The notes under the pieces: generated by a model | Seen by the model: the letters and a program-made list of their open reading frames with translations, nothing else | The model's database searches: none | What the model was told of the DNA's origin: nothing | Shown: positions 8,256 to 16,862 of the stretch, in pieces | Layout of the letters: each line of letters begins with the position of its first letter | Position numbering within the stretch: position 1 is the first letter of the stretch | Assembly (NCBI RefSeq): GCF_026262505.1 | Contig: NC_067207.1 | Coordinates: 19,932,082 to 19,996,081, forward strand | Direction: 5' to 3' | DNA length: 64,000 nucleotides | DNA from: Trichomonas vaginalis G3 | Lineage: Eukaryota; Parabasalia; Trichomonadida; Trichomonadidae | Position numbers and translations under genes: made by a program

Positions 8256-8315
8256 AAATATATTTTAGGGTAGAAGGGTATATCTACCCCGTTTTCTACC
8301 CTCTTTTCTACCCTC
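8256..8315 (+). repeat. Hairpin block, GGGTA type
   Basis: Third forward copy, next to the KilA-N fragment and 77 bp before the start of the following accessory gene. Confidence 0.7.
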
Positions 8316-8391
8316 GTAGAAAACACACAAAACTCTTGAATTTTGTTGCTGAATTCAATAAAAAAATATTTTTTATTTTTATTGTAAGAAC

Positions 8392-9265
8392 ATGTTAGCA
8401 ACAACTTCACCAAACTCGTTAGTCATGAACCCAACTTCAATGTTAGTAGAGATGAAAAGCTTCATTCCTTCTTCATATACTTTCGAAACAGAAATCCAGA
8501 AGATAAAGCAGGAACTTCTCCAAGGAGATTTAGACTGTAGTGCAAAAGATGAAACAAATGAACAGTATCTTTATGAAATGCAAGATATTATAGACCATCT
8601 ACCCAAACTTCCTGAAATACAACAACAAAAACTCACTATTCCAGAATTCGATGAAATTGAAGTCAGACTGACTGACTCAGTAGAAATAAAGAAGTTCATA
8701 CGAAAGGTAAACTATGAGTTTCTTGGATTTCATTGCAACCACAAAGTCATTGACATATATAAATCTGAAGAATTTAAGACCTACGACAACTTTGTTTCGT
8801 TAGTTGCTGAGTGTGTCTTGCAGATAAGAGATAAAGATAGAAGAGGTAAGGTATGGAACCAACAGATAAAACCAGCAGCCTTTGAGTTAAAGAAGACCAT
8901 CTACGCCTTACTTGTTTTAGCAGGACAAATTTCAGAATATAACGCAAAAATGAACTCACAATGTTCAAAATGTAAAGCAGCAACAAGGAAATATATCTAC
9001 GTCAAAGAGATAGAAAGAATGAAAAAGACCATACTGACTTAAAGAAAGAAGTAGAGAAACAGCAGAAGATAAAATGGACATGTTGACATTTCTGAACAAA
9101 AACTATCCAACTGCTAACGATTTCCTTCTTTCAGATGTCAAGAAGAAATATAAAGAAACCTTCGGCATAGTTAAAATTTTTGATATCCTTCGTGAAGAAA
9201 TAGAAGCTACAAAACTGTTTAAAGTCATGAACCATCACAACATATACCATGTAAAACGCTTATAA
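8392..9265 (+). pseudogene. Accessory protein family with CxxC motif (copy in A)
   Basis: Close match to the uninterrupted genes at 26731-27672 and 60053-60991: NSLVMNPTSMLVEMKSFIPS start, IQQQKLTIPEFDEIEV, YEFLGFHCNHKV, QCSKCKAA, and a C-terminal FLNKNYPTANDFLLSDVKKK. Function unknown; see 26731-27672 for the description. It has the accessory-gene leader (TATTGTAAGAAC before the ATG). The copy in element A looks broken (about two breaks). Confidence 0.65.
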
Positions 9266-9270
9266 AATAA

Positions 9271-9333
9271 CTGGGGTAGAAAAGAGGGTAGAAAACGGGG
9301 TAGATATACCCTTCTACCCTAAAATATATTTTT
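9271..9333 (-). repeat. Hairpin block, GGGTA type, reverse orientation
   Basis: Reverse complement of the block at 7211-7272, directly after the end of the preceding gene. The gene is thus flanked by blocks in opposite orientation. Confidence 0.7.
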
Positions 9334-9450
9334 ATTGAATTCTGAGTAAAATTCTGAGTAAAATATATTTTAGGGCTTGTGTCAAACCGTTGAGTTTTCA
9401 CAAAATTTAAAAAATAACGTTTACCATGTAAAACGGTTATAAAATAACTG

Positions 9451-9512
9451 GGGTAGAAAAGAGGGTAGAAAAGAGGGTATATCTAACCTTCTACCCTAAA
9501 ATATATTTTTGT
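9451..9512 (-). repeat. Hairpin block, mixed GGGTA/GGTTA core
   Basis: Reverse orientation. Its core reads GGGTATATCTAACCT, intermediate between the GGGTA type of element A and the GGTTA type of element C. It follows a repeat of the 3' end of the accessory gene (TTTACCATGTAAAACGGTTA), so a segment of about 180 bp appears duplicated. Confidence 0.65.
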
Positions 9513-9519
9513 CTGATTT

Positions 9520-9990
9520 ACACTCATTGACGAAGAAGTCTTGACAAAACATTTTGACAACATCGTAGAAAACACGCAAAACTCTTGAATTTTGTATAAA
9601 AAAAGCAACCCGCGGAATTCCGGCGGTTGGTATATTCTTCACAAAATGCTTGTTTTGAGGTCGAGCCAAAAGTGGCTCCACCGTAGAAAACACACAAAAC
9701 TCATTTTTGTCTGATTTACGCTCATGTTTGACAAAACATTGACGAAGAAGTCTATTTCCTGTGTTGTTGTCAAAATGTCGTGTTGTCACCATTTTCAGAG
9801 AAGTTCATTTGACCTGGTGACCTGGTGACACCTAAAACACATGAAAATCGTAAAAAATTGCGACCCGCGGAAAACCGAGGAACGCCTAAAACACATGAAA
9901 ATCGTAAAAAATTGCGACCCCGACTTTTACAGGGGTCACCTAAAACACATGAAAATCGTCAAAAAAATCCCTGAAATCATGAATTTCCTT
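9520..9990. repeat. Patchwork of KilA-N fragments and short repeats, no gene
   Basis: From 9588 to 9650 the sequence is a minus-strand relative of the middle of the KilA-N gene at 7412-8074, including its palindrome. It runs at AAAATGC into a minus-strand fragment of the other KilA-N variant (GAGCCAAAAGTGGCTC at 9662). From 9830 to 9960 there are three direct repeats beginning CCTAAAACACATGAAAATCG. The first and second carry GC-rich hairpins (CCGCGGAAAACCGAGG; GACCCC/GGGGTC). ATGAAAATCGT also occurs in the variable part of the KilA-N gene at 10767-11606. Confidence 0.6.
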
Positions 9991-10062
9991 AAGACAGAAA
10001 AAATAAAATTAACGCTAGTTTTTTTAAAATATTTTTTTTTATTTTGTATGTAAGAACAGGAA
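9991..10062 (+). promoter_or_regulatory. Accessory-gene leader (TTTTGTATGTAAGAACAGG)
   Basis: CCTTAAGACAGAAAAAATAA, then a T-rich stretch, then ATTTTGTATGTAAGAACAGG, ending three bases before the ATG at 10063. This is the motif shared by accessory genes in A, B and C. Confidence 0.55.
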
Positions 10063-10677
10063 ATGTTAAAGGTTGAGTTTGAAACAGTTAAAAAGATAGA
10101 CAATGAGACCAAAATAGTTAGAATAGGTGATTTAAACGTAAGATACTCAAAGAAATACAACAAATATTCTTTGTCAGACATTTTAACACTATCTGAAAAG
10201 AAAACATCCCACGACTGGGTTAGAAATGCTTCTACTCAGAAAATTTTGACAAAAAATCCTGAGCTTATGATATCGGTAAGATTCTATGGAACAAGAGCAT
10301 ATCTCATCGACAAAAGTCTTATACCAGTAGTTTTGTTCTGGTTAGACCCAGTTGTTGGATATAATTTCATAACATATGGTTCATTCGATACGGAACGTTG
10401 CAGTGAAGGCTTACTTTACATCGTTCAGAAACCGAAAGACTTCAATACAAAGAGATATAAGATAGGAAGAACATTTAATATAACTAAAAGATATGACAGT
10501 ATAGTCAATAGAGTTAAGGTTGTGTTCGTTAACGATATGAGAGCTGCTGAAACAGAACTACTTGAAAAGTTTGAGAAGATGTATGGTGCTCCCACGAAAG
10601 GTAGGGAAACGTTTGAAGTAGATGAGATAGATAAAGCTATAAAATTATTGACGAAGTTGCTGAAAAAATACATGTAA
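10063..10677 (+). CDS. KilA-N-like / T5orf172 (GIY-YIG-type) protein
   Basis: 204 residues. The N-terminal half (VRIGDLNVRYSKKYNKYSLS through the LDPVVGYNFITYGSF segment) resembles KilA-N/MSV199-type DNA-binding domains. The C-terminal half starts GLLYIVQKPKDFNTKRYKIG and includes a segment rich in VFVNDMRAAETELLEKFEKM. This has the layout of T5orf172, a GIY-YIG-like domain often fused to viral KilA-N or Bro-type domains. About 85-90 percent of positions match the genes at 28017-28628 and 59278-59889 by eye, although the core genes of A and B are far apart. Likely a viral DNA-binding regulator or nuclease. Confidence 0.75.
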   Translation: MLKVEFETVKKIDNETKIVRIGDLNVRYSKKYNKYSLSDILTLSEKKTSHDWVRNASTQKILTKNPELMISVRFYGTRAYLIDKSLIPVVLFWLDPVVGYNFITYGSFDTERCSEGLLYIVQKPKDFNTKRYKIGRTFNITKRYDSIVNRVKVVFVNDMRAAETELLEKFEKMYGAPTKGRETFEVDEIDKAIKLLTKLLKKYM

Positions 10678-10766
10678 AGCGTTTATTTTGGTCTTTTATA
10701 CAAGATAGAAAAAATAAAGTTAGTTTTATTTTTTTTTATTTTTTTATTTTGTATGTAAAGACAGAT

Positions 10767-11606
10767 ATGTCAACAACAGAGAACACAACAACAGTTATAG
10801 TCCATGAAGCTATAAATGAAGAATATGAGTACATACAGTATAACAAACAGTTACGTCTCATTCGTTCGGTCAAAGATGACATGTACCAAATGCAAAGTAT
10901 TTTGACAGCATGTTTTGCTCCAGATACTAAGCTTCCTAAAGACTGGTTTAGGAACCAAAGCACTATTGAACTATTAAATGAAGCACAGCGAGACATACTT
11001 TTTTCTGAAAATCGTGAAGAACAGCGAGTGGGAGAAAAACCCCAGTCGCCAAAACTCTATGAAAATCGTGAAAAATTGCCAAACGGTTTGAGAGGATATT
11101 ATGTACATAGACTTCTTGTAAATAATGTGGCACAATGGGCTTCAGCTCGCTATTCATGGTATGTTTGTAAACTTCTTGACGAAATTCATAGACAAGAACG
11201 TGAAGAGCTAGAGAACAAGCTTGAAGCAAAAGACAAAAACATACAGAAAAGAATACCACGTTCGGTACCAAAAGGAAAGGAAAAGAACTATAAGTATATG
11301 ATTTACACTGAAGAGATGGAAAATGAAGAAGACAGAGATATGGTTATGTTGCATTTAGTCAGAAGAAACAACAAAAGCTTTTACGACCTTGCTAAGATTT
11401 ACAAATCTGACAGAAATTGGTTCTATCGCGAAAACTTACCGATTTCAATGACACCGAATGAAGATGTGAAACAAATAGTTCAAGATACGTTACCTCAAAC
11501 ACACTATGATATTAAAGGTTGTACAATACTTACATTCAAAGAAGATTTGCCATTGTTAAAGGAAAAAATAACAGAGTATTTCGACAACTTCAAACAAGTA
11601 GGGTAA
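10767..11606 (+). CDS. KilA-N-type protein with conserved C-terminal domain, variant 1
   Basis: 279 residues. I chose the ATG at 10767, because upstream in-frame codons belong to the leader TTTTGTATGTAAAGACAG. Residues 1-45 and from about 145 to the end match the genes at 28717-29544 and 58363-59190 closely. The end segments include VPKGKEKNYKYMIYTEEMEN, LVRRNNKSFYDLAKIYKSDR and TLPQTHYDIKGC. The middle (about 46-110) is unrelated except for GLRGYYVHRLLVNNVAQWAS. The central part is the KilA-N domain and the end is a DUF3627-like tail seen in viral KilA-N proteins. Likely a DNA-binding regulator with an exchangeable recognition region. Confidence 0.7.
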   Translation: MSTTENTTTVIVHEAINEEYEYIQYNKQLRLIRSVKDDMYQMQSILTACFAPDTKLPKDWFRNQSTIELLNEAQRDILFSENREEQRVGEKPQSPKLYENREKLPNGLRGYYVHRLLVNNVAQWASARYSWYVCKLLDEIHRQEREELENKLEAKDKNIQKRIPRSVPKGKEKNYKYMIYTEEMENEEDRDMVMLHLVRRNNKSFYDLAKIYKSDRNWFYRENLPISMTPNEDVKQIVQDTLPQTHYDIKGCTILTFKEDLPLLKEKITEYFDNFKQVG

Positions 11607-11722
11607 ATTTCAATCTTTATTTTTCAAGCTTGACCTTTACATTCTGCCTGAGGAAGTCTTTAACAAGCTCGTTAATTTCAATTAGATAAATTGCTTCGTC
11701 TAGGGGGTCAAGCTCCATACTG
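11607..11722. other. Short AT-rich spacer
   Basis: No gene. It reads as the tail of an unrecognised minus-strand frame (GAATTTCAATTAG region), with nothing further supportable. Confidence 0.3.
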
Positions 11723-12240
11723 AGTCAGTACAATATTGTACTTTTTCAAGACAATGTTGTACTTTTTCAAGACAATGTTGTACTTTTTCAAGACAATATT
11801 GTACTTTTTCAGAACAATGTTGTACTTTTTCAGAACAATGTTGTATAAATTCAGTACAATGTCTCTCAAATTTGAGTACAGCTGTACTTTTTCAGAACAA
11901 GTCTTGTACTTTTTCAGAACAAGTCTTGTACTTTTTCAGAACAATGTTGTACTTTTTCAAGACAATGTTGTACTTTTTCAAGACAATGTTGTACTTTTTC
12001 AAGACAATATTGTACTTATTCAGTACAATGTTGTATAAATTCAGTACAATGTCTCTCAAATTTGAGTACAGCTGTACTTTTTCAGAACAAGTCTTGAACT
12101 TTTTCAAGACAATGTTGTACTTTTTCAGAACAATGTTGTACTTTTTCAAGACAATGTTGTACTTTTTCAAGACAATGTTGTACTTTTTCAAGACAATATT
12201 GTACTTATTCAGTACAATATTATATTGTTTCAGAACAAAG
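11723..12240. repeat. 21-bp minisatellite with a ~190-bp higher-order unit
   Basis: Units of the type ACAATGTTGTACTTTTTCAAG (21 bp) are repeated about two dozen times, alternating TCAAGA and TCAGAA junctions. A distinctive segment (GTCTCTCAAATTTGAGTACA) occurs at 11861 and 12051, giving a 190-bp higher-order period. Many units contain GTACAA..TTGTAC inverted pairs. Because 21 is divisible by three, both strands stay open across the array; these are not treated as genes. It separates the accessory block from the morphogenesis block of element A. Confidence 0.85.
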
Positions 12241-12352
12241 ACGGTTAAGACACAAACGGATGACTGACGTTCCTCTTCCTGAATGTCTTCCAAAGCCAGA
12301 AGAACCGACAGCCCCAGCACCACAACAGACTAAGACTCAAACTCTTACATTT

Positions 12353-13228
12353 TTACGCTTGACTTTTTACAATTTGAACTTTGTTCGCGTAGATGTGAAT
12401 TCTGAAAGAAGTATGAGGGTCTTGTATGACTTTGTACTTCTCCCATAGTTCATGTCTGTCAAACTTACCTGCCATGGACTCTTTCATAAGTTCCATGAAA
12501 TCGTCTTCGGACAATCCAGGGAAAAGTATGATATCAGTAAGTATTCTCTTTACATCCTTACTTAAACTCTTTGCTGTCTGTACACAAATGACAACTGAGA
12601 TGTTAAAGTGTCTGAGCTTCTTAAGAATTCGACACATATCTTGTTCTCTGTTCTTTAACAAAGGATGAGAAGCAAAGTCATCTAAAATAAGAAGACATCT
12701 ATGAGGGTAAGTCTTCCAATCGTAAGATTGCAATTTCTTCGAAATGTATTCTATCTCTTTCTGTTTGTTTCTGAAGTGTTTCTTCTCTAATATTCTCTGC
12801 ATTTCCTCATTTGGGTCTTTAAACTTCGAATTGACATACTCATTTATAGCATTGTACTTCAAAACTCTTCTTTGGTACTTCTTTATCCAATCTAACAACT
12901 CAGAGTCTTTTATACATACTAACTTAGACTTTTTTATAATATCTTTGAACGAATTTACGGTTTGATCGAATTGACCAGAAGTACTACAAATGACTACTAA
13001 CTCATAGAATGGGTTCTTCTCATCTAGTTCTTGTTGTTGTGCAGCCATTTTAAGATAAGTGAAAGTCTTACCCGACCCAGGTGGTGCGATTAGACCTGTT
13101 ATACCATTCTGAGCAAATAGGAACTTGTCATGTATGGGTTTTATCTGAGCATTTTCTAACTTCCTCTTGTTCTTCTTCAAAACATTCTCAAATTTCTTGT
13201 CAATGTCAGCAAACTTTTTTTCTAACAT
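12353..13228 (-). CDS. Genome-packaging ATPase, A32/FtsK-HerA type
   Basis: 291 residues from the chosen start. Walker A is APPGSGKT at about residues 48-55, Walker B is LLILDDF at about 179-185, and VVICVQTAKSLSKDV follows in the sensor position. This is the layout of the A32-like DNA packaging ATPases of Polintons, virophages and NCLDVs, which pump the genome into the capsid. An upstream in-frame ATG at 13330 exists, but it lies inside the divergent gene at 13265. The start at 13228 leaves a 36-bp T/A-rich divergent leader. Uninterrupted. Confidence 0.85.
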   Translation of the reverse strand: MLEKKFADIDKKFENVLKKNKRKLENAQIKPIHDKFLFAQNGITGLIAPPGSGKTFTYLKMAAQQQELDEKNPFYELVVICSTSGQFDQTVNSFKDIIKKSKLVCIKDSELLDWIKKYQRRVLKYNAINEYVNSKFKDPNEEMQRILEKKHFRNKQKEIEYISKKLQSYDWKTYPHRCLLILDDFASHPLLKNREQDMCRILKKLRHFNISVVICVQTAKSLSKDVKRILTDIILFPGLSEDDFMELMKESMAGKFDRHELWEKYKVIQDPHTSFRIHIYANKVQIVKSQA

Positions 13229-13264
13229 ATTTTTAGAAAAATTAAAATTTTTATCTTTTAGAAA
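13229..13264. promoter_or_regulatory. 36-bp divergent start region
   Basis: Lies between the ATPase start (minus) and the 156-residue protein start (plus). The plus side reads TTTTTATCTTTTAGAAA before the ATG and the minus side TTTTTCTAAAAAT. Both fit the structural-gene leader. Confidence 0.45.
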
Positions 13265-13735
13265 ATGTCTAGCGATTTCGCTATCTATATTCGAGACAAG
13301 CTTTTTGACTCTAAAACTTCTGTCGACCATAAAATCTTACATAGTGTAAACAAGAAAGGTGAATTTGTTCTAAAGTTCTGTTTCTGGGAATATGACAAGA
13401 ACCATAAAACATTACAAAGAGCAGTCTTAAAATTTGTCAATGACAGACTTGTTGACAGAGATGACGCCGATTGGAAAGATGAAGTCCAACAAAAGTTCTT
13501 AGAATGCAAAGAAGGCACATGCGCTGTTCTTGAAGATGAAATAGAAAACAGAATAGATGAGCTATTAAAGGACAAAGAACTTTTACATAAATATGGTTGC
13601 GCCAAATTTGACATAACTCCACCAGAGAAGAAGAAGAAGAGAGAAAAGAAAGAAAAGAAAGTAGAAGAAAAGAAAGTAGAAGAAGAGAAGAAAGAACCAG
13701 AGCCAGTTCCAGAGAAAAAGAAATTTGACATGTAA
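13265..13735 (+). CDS. Hypothetical protein, 156 residues, K/E-rich tail
   Basis: The N-terminal 115 residues are a mixed fold (DFAIYIRDKLFDSKTSVDHK, then FVLKFCFWEYDKNHK). It is followed by a highly charged tail of about 40 residues made of EKKK and VEEKK repeats and ending EPVPEKKKFDM. No family recognised. Placed divergently from the packaging ATPase. The low-complexity tail resembles small cofactor proteins of viral morphogenesis, but no function can be assigned. Confidence 0.5.
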   Translation: MSSDFAIYIRDKLFDSKTSVDHKILHSVNKKGEFVLKFCFWEYDKNHKTLQRAVLKFVNDRLVDRDDADWKDEVQQKFLECKEGTCAVLEDEIENRIDELLKDKELLHKYGCAKFDITPPEKKKKREKKEKKVEEKKVEEEKKEPEPVPEKKKFDM

Positions 13736-13751
13736 AAATAAAATTTTATTT

Positions 13752-14170
13752 TTAGAACATTTCTGGGTCAATGTCAATGTTCTCTTCCTCTTTAGGAGCA
13801 ACACTGGCTTAGACTCTAAAATCTTTTTACCCAACTTACCTTGAACTTCAACTATCTTAGACTCATAATATTCATAGTCGTCTGCTTTCTTTGGTTCATA
13901 AGGTATAACAAGTTTGTATGCTTTGCCTTCTTTAAGGTTTGAGAACCTTCTGTCAAAATTTTCTTTGACTGCTAACAAACCTTCTATGTCTAAGTCTTCA
14001 AATTTCGCACCATTTTTAGTCACAATAGCAAACTTAACGGGTTCGATGTTCCAAACTTTGTCAAATGTAGACTTTTCAAAATGGTAGAAGTAAACATTCA
14101 AATATATGAATGGGTCTAGTTCTTCTTTGACTTCTGTCATGTACTTATTTACTGAGATGAATTTCGTCAT
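13752..14170 (-). pseudogene. Hypothetical protein locus
   Basis: Starts MTKFISVNKYMTEVKEELDP and continues through FAIVTKNGAKFEDLDIEG and AYKLVIPYEPKKADDYEYY, ending in an acidic tail (NIDIDPEMF). Beta-rich with an acidic terminus, which is a property of single-stranded-DNA-binding proteins, but no motif proves it. Its leader is TTTTTTTATCCGATAGAAAA. The locus looks broken (about one break). Confidence 0.4.
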
Positions 14171-14205
14171 CTTTTCTATCGGATAAAAAAATATTTTTTT
14201 AAAAT

Positions 14206-15441
14206 TTACTCAGAAAAATTTTTCTTTGTATATACACCATTCTGAACATCTAAAAGATTTTTGACATTTGCCAAGAATGTTCGTTTAGACGCTGTCATAT
14301 AACCATACTCTTGACAATATTGTTTATATTCATCGTACAACGACCTTTCATCTAAACACTCAAAGTTAGTCTCATCTATAAACAGTTCATATACACTCTT
14401 GTTTGCTTCTAACAATGTTTGTCTTTCTTCGGTATGTGGAATTTGTCTTGGATTGAACTTAGAAATATCTAATGTCATGAAATATGAGAACAAGTGGTTG
14501 TAAAAGTCAGATGTCAAAGTTTCTGCTAAGTCGTCAAAATATTCTGTATCTTGCATATGAGCTTCTGACGTTCTGACAACTACATATCTTCTGTCAGAAC
14601 TTTCTAACTTCATCGGAACAGAATTGTTTGAAACCATAATGAAGTTTGCAACATTTTCACAAACTCTTTGGTCTTTATATTTTCTTTCAACAACTCCAAC
14701 TTTGTCTGTTATAAGACTCTTCAAAGCATCTGAGTTCAAAACTTTTGTTGTATCTATACTTTGAAGTTCGTTACATACTATAAGTTTCATATTCTCTATT
14801 GAAGAGTTAAATTTACCGCAGATGTTTTCTAAGTTTGTCATATTCGGATTCGAATAGCCCTCTAACAGTTTGCACAAAATATCTGTAAAGAAAGTATTCT
14901 TACCTGTTCCTTGTTTTCCAATTATAATGAGAGCAGTTTCATTTTTAGCACTTGGATATTGTAAGATGTTTGCAAACCAACATAAGATATACTCATAGAC
15001 TCTTTCGTTTCCATTGCATATAATTTCTTTGACATGGTCTAACCAAGCTTCTATAATATTTTCTTTCCATTCTACTTGTTCGTATTTATATCCAGTGAAG
15101 ATAGAATAGAAGTTTGGAGAAGGTGTATAGAACTTTATACCTCGAACTGAAAAATCTTCTAACTTTGACAATAAGATATCCCAAGCATCTAACATCTTCA
15201 TGCCAACTTGTACGACTTTTATTTTCTTAAGTTTCTGTCTACATTCTTGTTCTGAAACTATTGTTGCTCTTGGTTTGTTAAAGACAACATCCCATTCTTT
15301 CATAACATAACATTCTGGGGCAGAGTCGACATAAATGACTAAACGTTTCAAATTCTCGACTGCTTTGTTATAGTCTCGAAATGGACACATATTTCTGAAC
15401 GCTTGGAAGTCATAAAAATCTGAAACGTCTATTCTGTACAT
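14206..15441 (-). CDS. SF3 (D5/NrS-1-like) replicative helicase
   Basis: 411 residues from the ATG that follows the T-rich leader. A longer frame upstream overlaps the penton-like gene and is rejected. Walker A is IGKQGTGKNT at about 174-183, Walker B is KLIVCNEL near 220, and motif C is NFIMVSNN near 270, followed by the arginine segment SSDRRYVVV. This is the helicase half of the D5-like primase-helicases of virophages, NCLDVs and phages. In a Maverick-like element it would replace or complement the usual protein-primed polymerase. The N-terminal 150 residues show no clear primase motif. Uninterrupted. Confidence 0.85.
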   Translation of the reverse strand: MYRIDVSDFYDFQAFRNMCPFRDYNKAVENLKRLVIYVDSAPECYVMKEWDVVFNKPRATIVSEQECRQKLKKIKVVQVGMKMLDAWDILLSKLEDFSVRGIKFYTPSPNFYSIFTGYKYEQVEWKENIIEAWLDHVKEIICNGNERVYEYILCWFANILQYPSAKNETALIIIGKQGTGKNTFFTDILCKLLEGYSNPNMTNLENICGKFNSSIENMKLIVCNELQSIDTTKVLNSDALKSLITDKVGVVERKYKDQRVCENVANFIMVSNNSVPMKLESSDRRYVVVRTSEAHMQDTEYFDDLAETLTSDFYNHLFSYFMTLDISKFNPRQIPHTEERQTLLEANKSVYELFIDETNFECLDERSLYDEYKQYCQEYGYMTASKRTFLANVKNLLDVQNGVYTKKNFSE

Positions 15442-15469
15442 TTTTATAAAAATAAAAAAAAATATTTTT

Positions 15470-16258
15470 TTATTCTTGAGCTTGTTGTTGCATTTGTTCC
15501 ATTTGTTGCATTTGTTGTTGAAGTTGTTCTTGTAGTACAATACTTTCACCAGTTGCATCTTCCAATTCGAAACTTTCTGCCGTCATTGACAAATACATAG
15601 GACATAAAAGTTTTACAGGAACAAAGTTTGCGTCGACTAATGTCAACGTTATGTTTGCTAAAGTGTTTGAGTTTACTAAAGCTGAAAACTCTGCATTCGA
15701 ATGAACAATAGGCAAACCAGCAGAGAAAGTGTTGTTTATACGCATGAGTATCTTTTGGTCATAGTAGTTTCTGTCGACATTCGAATAGCACTTTGAACCT
15801 AAGTTTGAAACAATATATAAAATAGGTGTACTTAAAGTCAATGGAATAGATAGACCTTGTATGACACCTTTTCCTGTTATAGGAAACTGTTGGTAGTAAA
15901 AACCAGATATAAGTTTTGTATTATAGCTCATATCGTTTATACTAAACTCAGTCGGACATCCAAACATAATGAAACCTGCTCTAGTTGCAGCACATGTTAC
16001 ATCCGTCCTTAAAGTATTAAATAAGTCAACAAAACCTGTTGGTGGTATATCTGAGTAAGTATCTTCAAAGGAGTATTTTTTACCATTCACAACAATAAAA
16101 TCTTCTGGTGTCAAAAGAGCAAAACAGGCTTTAGTCGTCATCGTGTTTAAGGTCAGTTTACAATATCGTCCTTGAGGACTTTGTAAGTTTGTTGTTATAG
16201 AATTATATGACTCAGGGTTTTTAGTCGTAATAGTATAAACCATTATGTCTTCTGCCAT
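15470..16258 (-). CDS. Penton-like minor capsid protein candidate
   Basis: 262 residues, largely beta-looking: YCKLTLNTMTTKACFALLTP, GFIMFGCPTEFSIND, GVIQGLSIPLTLSTPILYIV and ITLTLVDANFVPVKLLCPMY. It ends in a Gln/Met-rich tail. Length and strand pattern fit the single-jelly-roll pentons of Polintons and virophages, which close the five-fold vertices. It lies between the helicase and a small gene, in a run transcribed toward the helicase and away from the capsid gene. The call is by pattern only; structure prediction would be decisive. Confidence 0.5.
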   Translation of the reverse strand: MAEDIMVYTITTKNPESYNSITTNLQSPQGRYCKLTLNTMTTKACFALLTPEDFIVVNGKKYSFEDTYSDIPPTGFVDLFNTLRTDVTCAATRAGFIMFGCPTEFSINDMSYNTKLISGFYYQQFPITGKGVIQGLSIPLTLSTPILYIVSNLGSKCYSNVDRNYYDQKILMRINNTFSAGLPIVHSNAEFSALVNSNTLANITLTLVDANFVPVKLLCPMYLSMTAESFELEDATGESIVLQEQLQQQMQQMEQMQQQAQE

Positions 16259-16262
16259 TTAC

Positions 16263-16844
16263 TTAGCAAATAAATTTTAATGAAATGTTGTGGTCGTCAA
16301 ATATTTTTATGACGTCTGGGAAACTATATTTTAAGTTCAACGTTTCACCTCCTTTCATAACGTATATCTTGTCAATGACATTATATGAAACACCACAGCA
16401 AGCAATGTCGGGTTCTATTTCTTTGATGTTTATATCGTCTGCCTCTGTCAAAAGTTTCAATAGTTCTTTCAAAACTTCATGAGGTGCAATGACATATGAG
16501 TTCACTTTTACAGGGTTGTGTTCGACCAAGTTTAACATTATACCCAAAGCTTGACAAATCTTCTCCTGAGTTTTAAGTTTGTCTTTAAGTTGTTGGTAGT
16601 CGTTTCGAATATCTGCAACAGAACTTAAGTCTCTGCTAACTTCAGGATATGTTGGTTGTTCTTTTACAGGAACAATTGTTATACCATCTTGGTCTTCGTA
16701 TGGTTTCCCCACTTCAACATCTCTTTCTTTGACATTGACAACAACACTTTGACTGTTTGTTTGAGTTGGTGAATTTAACTTCACATCTGCCACCGCCATT
16801 AAACCTTTTGAAACACTTACGCTTCTATTTTTCGGAAATGACAT
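16263..16844 (-). CDS. Hypothetical protein, 193 residues
   Basis: I chose the ATG at 16844 (MSFPKNRSVSVSKGLMAVAD), 18 bp from the divergent gene at 16863, because the longer frame runs into that gene. The N-terminal 90 residues are low in hydrophobics and likely flexible. A short helical coiled segment follows (DIRNDYQQLKDKLKTQEKIC), and a compact C-terminal domain ends DDHNISLKFIC. No family recognised. Position between penton-like and capsid genes suggests a virion or assembly function. Confidence 0.5.
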   Translation of the reverse strand: MSFPKNRSVSVSKGLMAVADVKLNSPTQTNSQSVVVNVKERDVEVGKPYEDQDGITIVPVKEQPTYPEVSRDLSSVADIRNDYQQLKDKLKTQEKICQALGIMLNLVEHNPVKVNSYVIAPHEVLKELLKLLTEADDINIKEIEPDIACCGVSYNVIDKIYVMKGGETLNLKYSFPDVIKIFDDHNISLKFIC

Positions 16845-16862
16845 TTTACTTCGAATAAAAAG
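16845..16862. promoter_or_regulatory. 18-bp divergent start region
   Basis: The stretch TTTACTTCGAATAAAAAG separates two divergent ATGs. It reads as TTTTTATTCGAAGTAAA toward the minus gene and TTTTACTTCGAATAAAAAG toward the plus gene, and it contains the palindrome TTCGAA at its centre. It is one of the most compact divergent start regions in the window. Confidence 0.5.

Noticed and set aside
11736-12323. Open frames of 100-143 codons on both strands
   Set aside because: They lie in a 21-bp tandem repeat (seven codons), which keeps frames open mechanically.
15442-15558. Longer start for the SF3 helicase
   Set aside because: The extension overlaps the penton-like gene, is Lys/Asn low-complexity and lies upstream of the T-rich leader.
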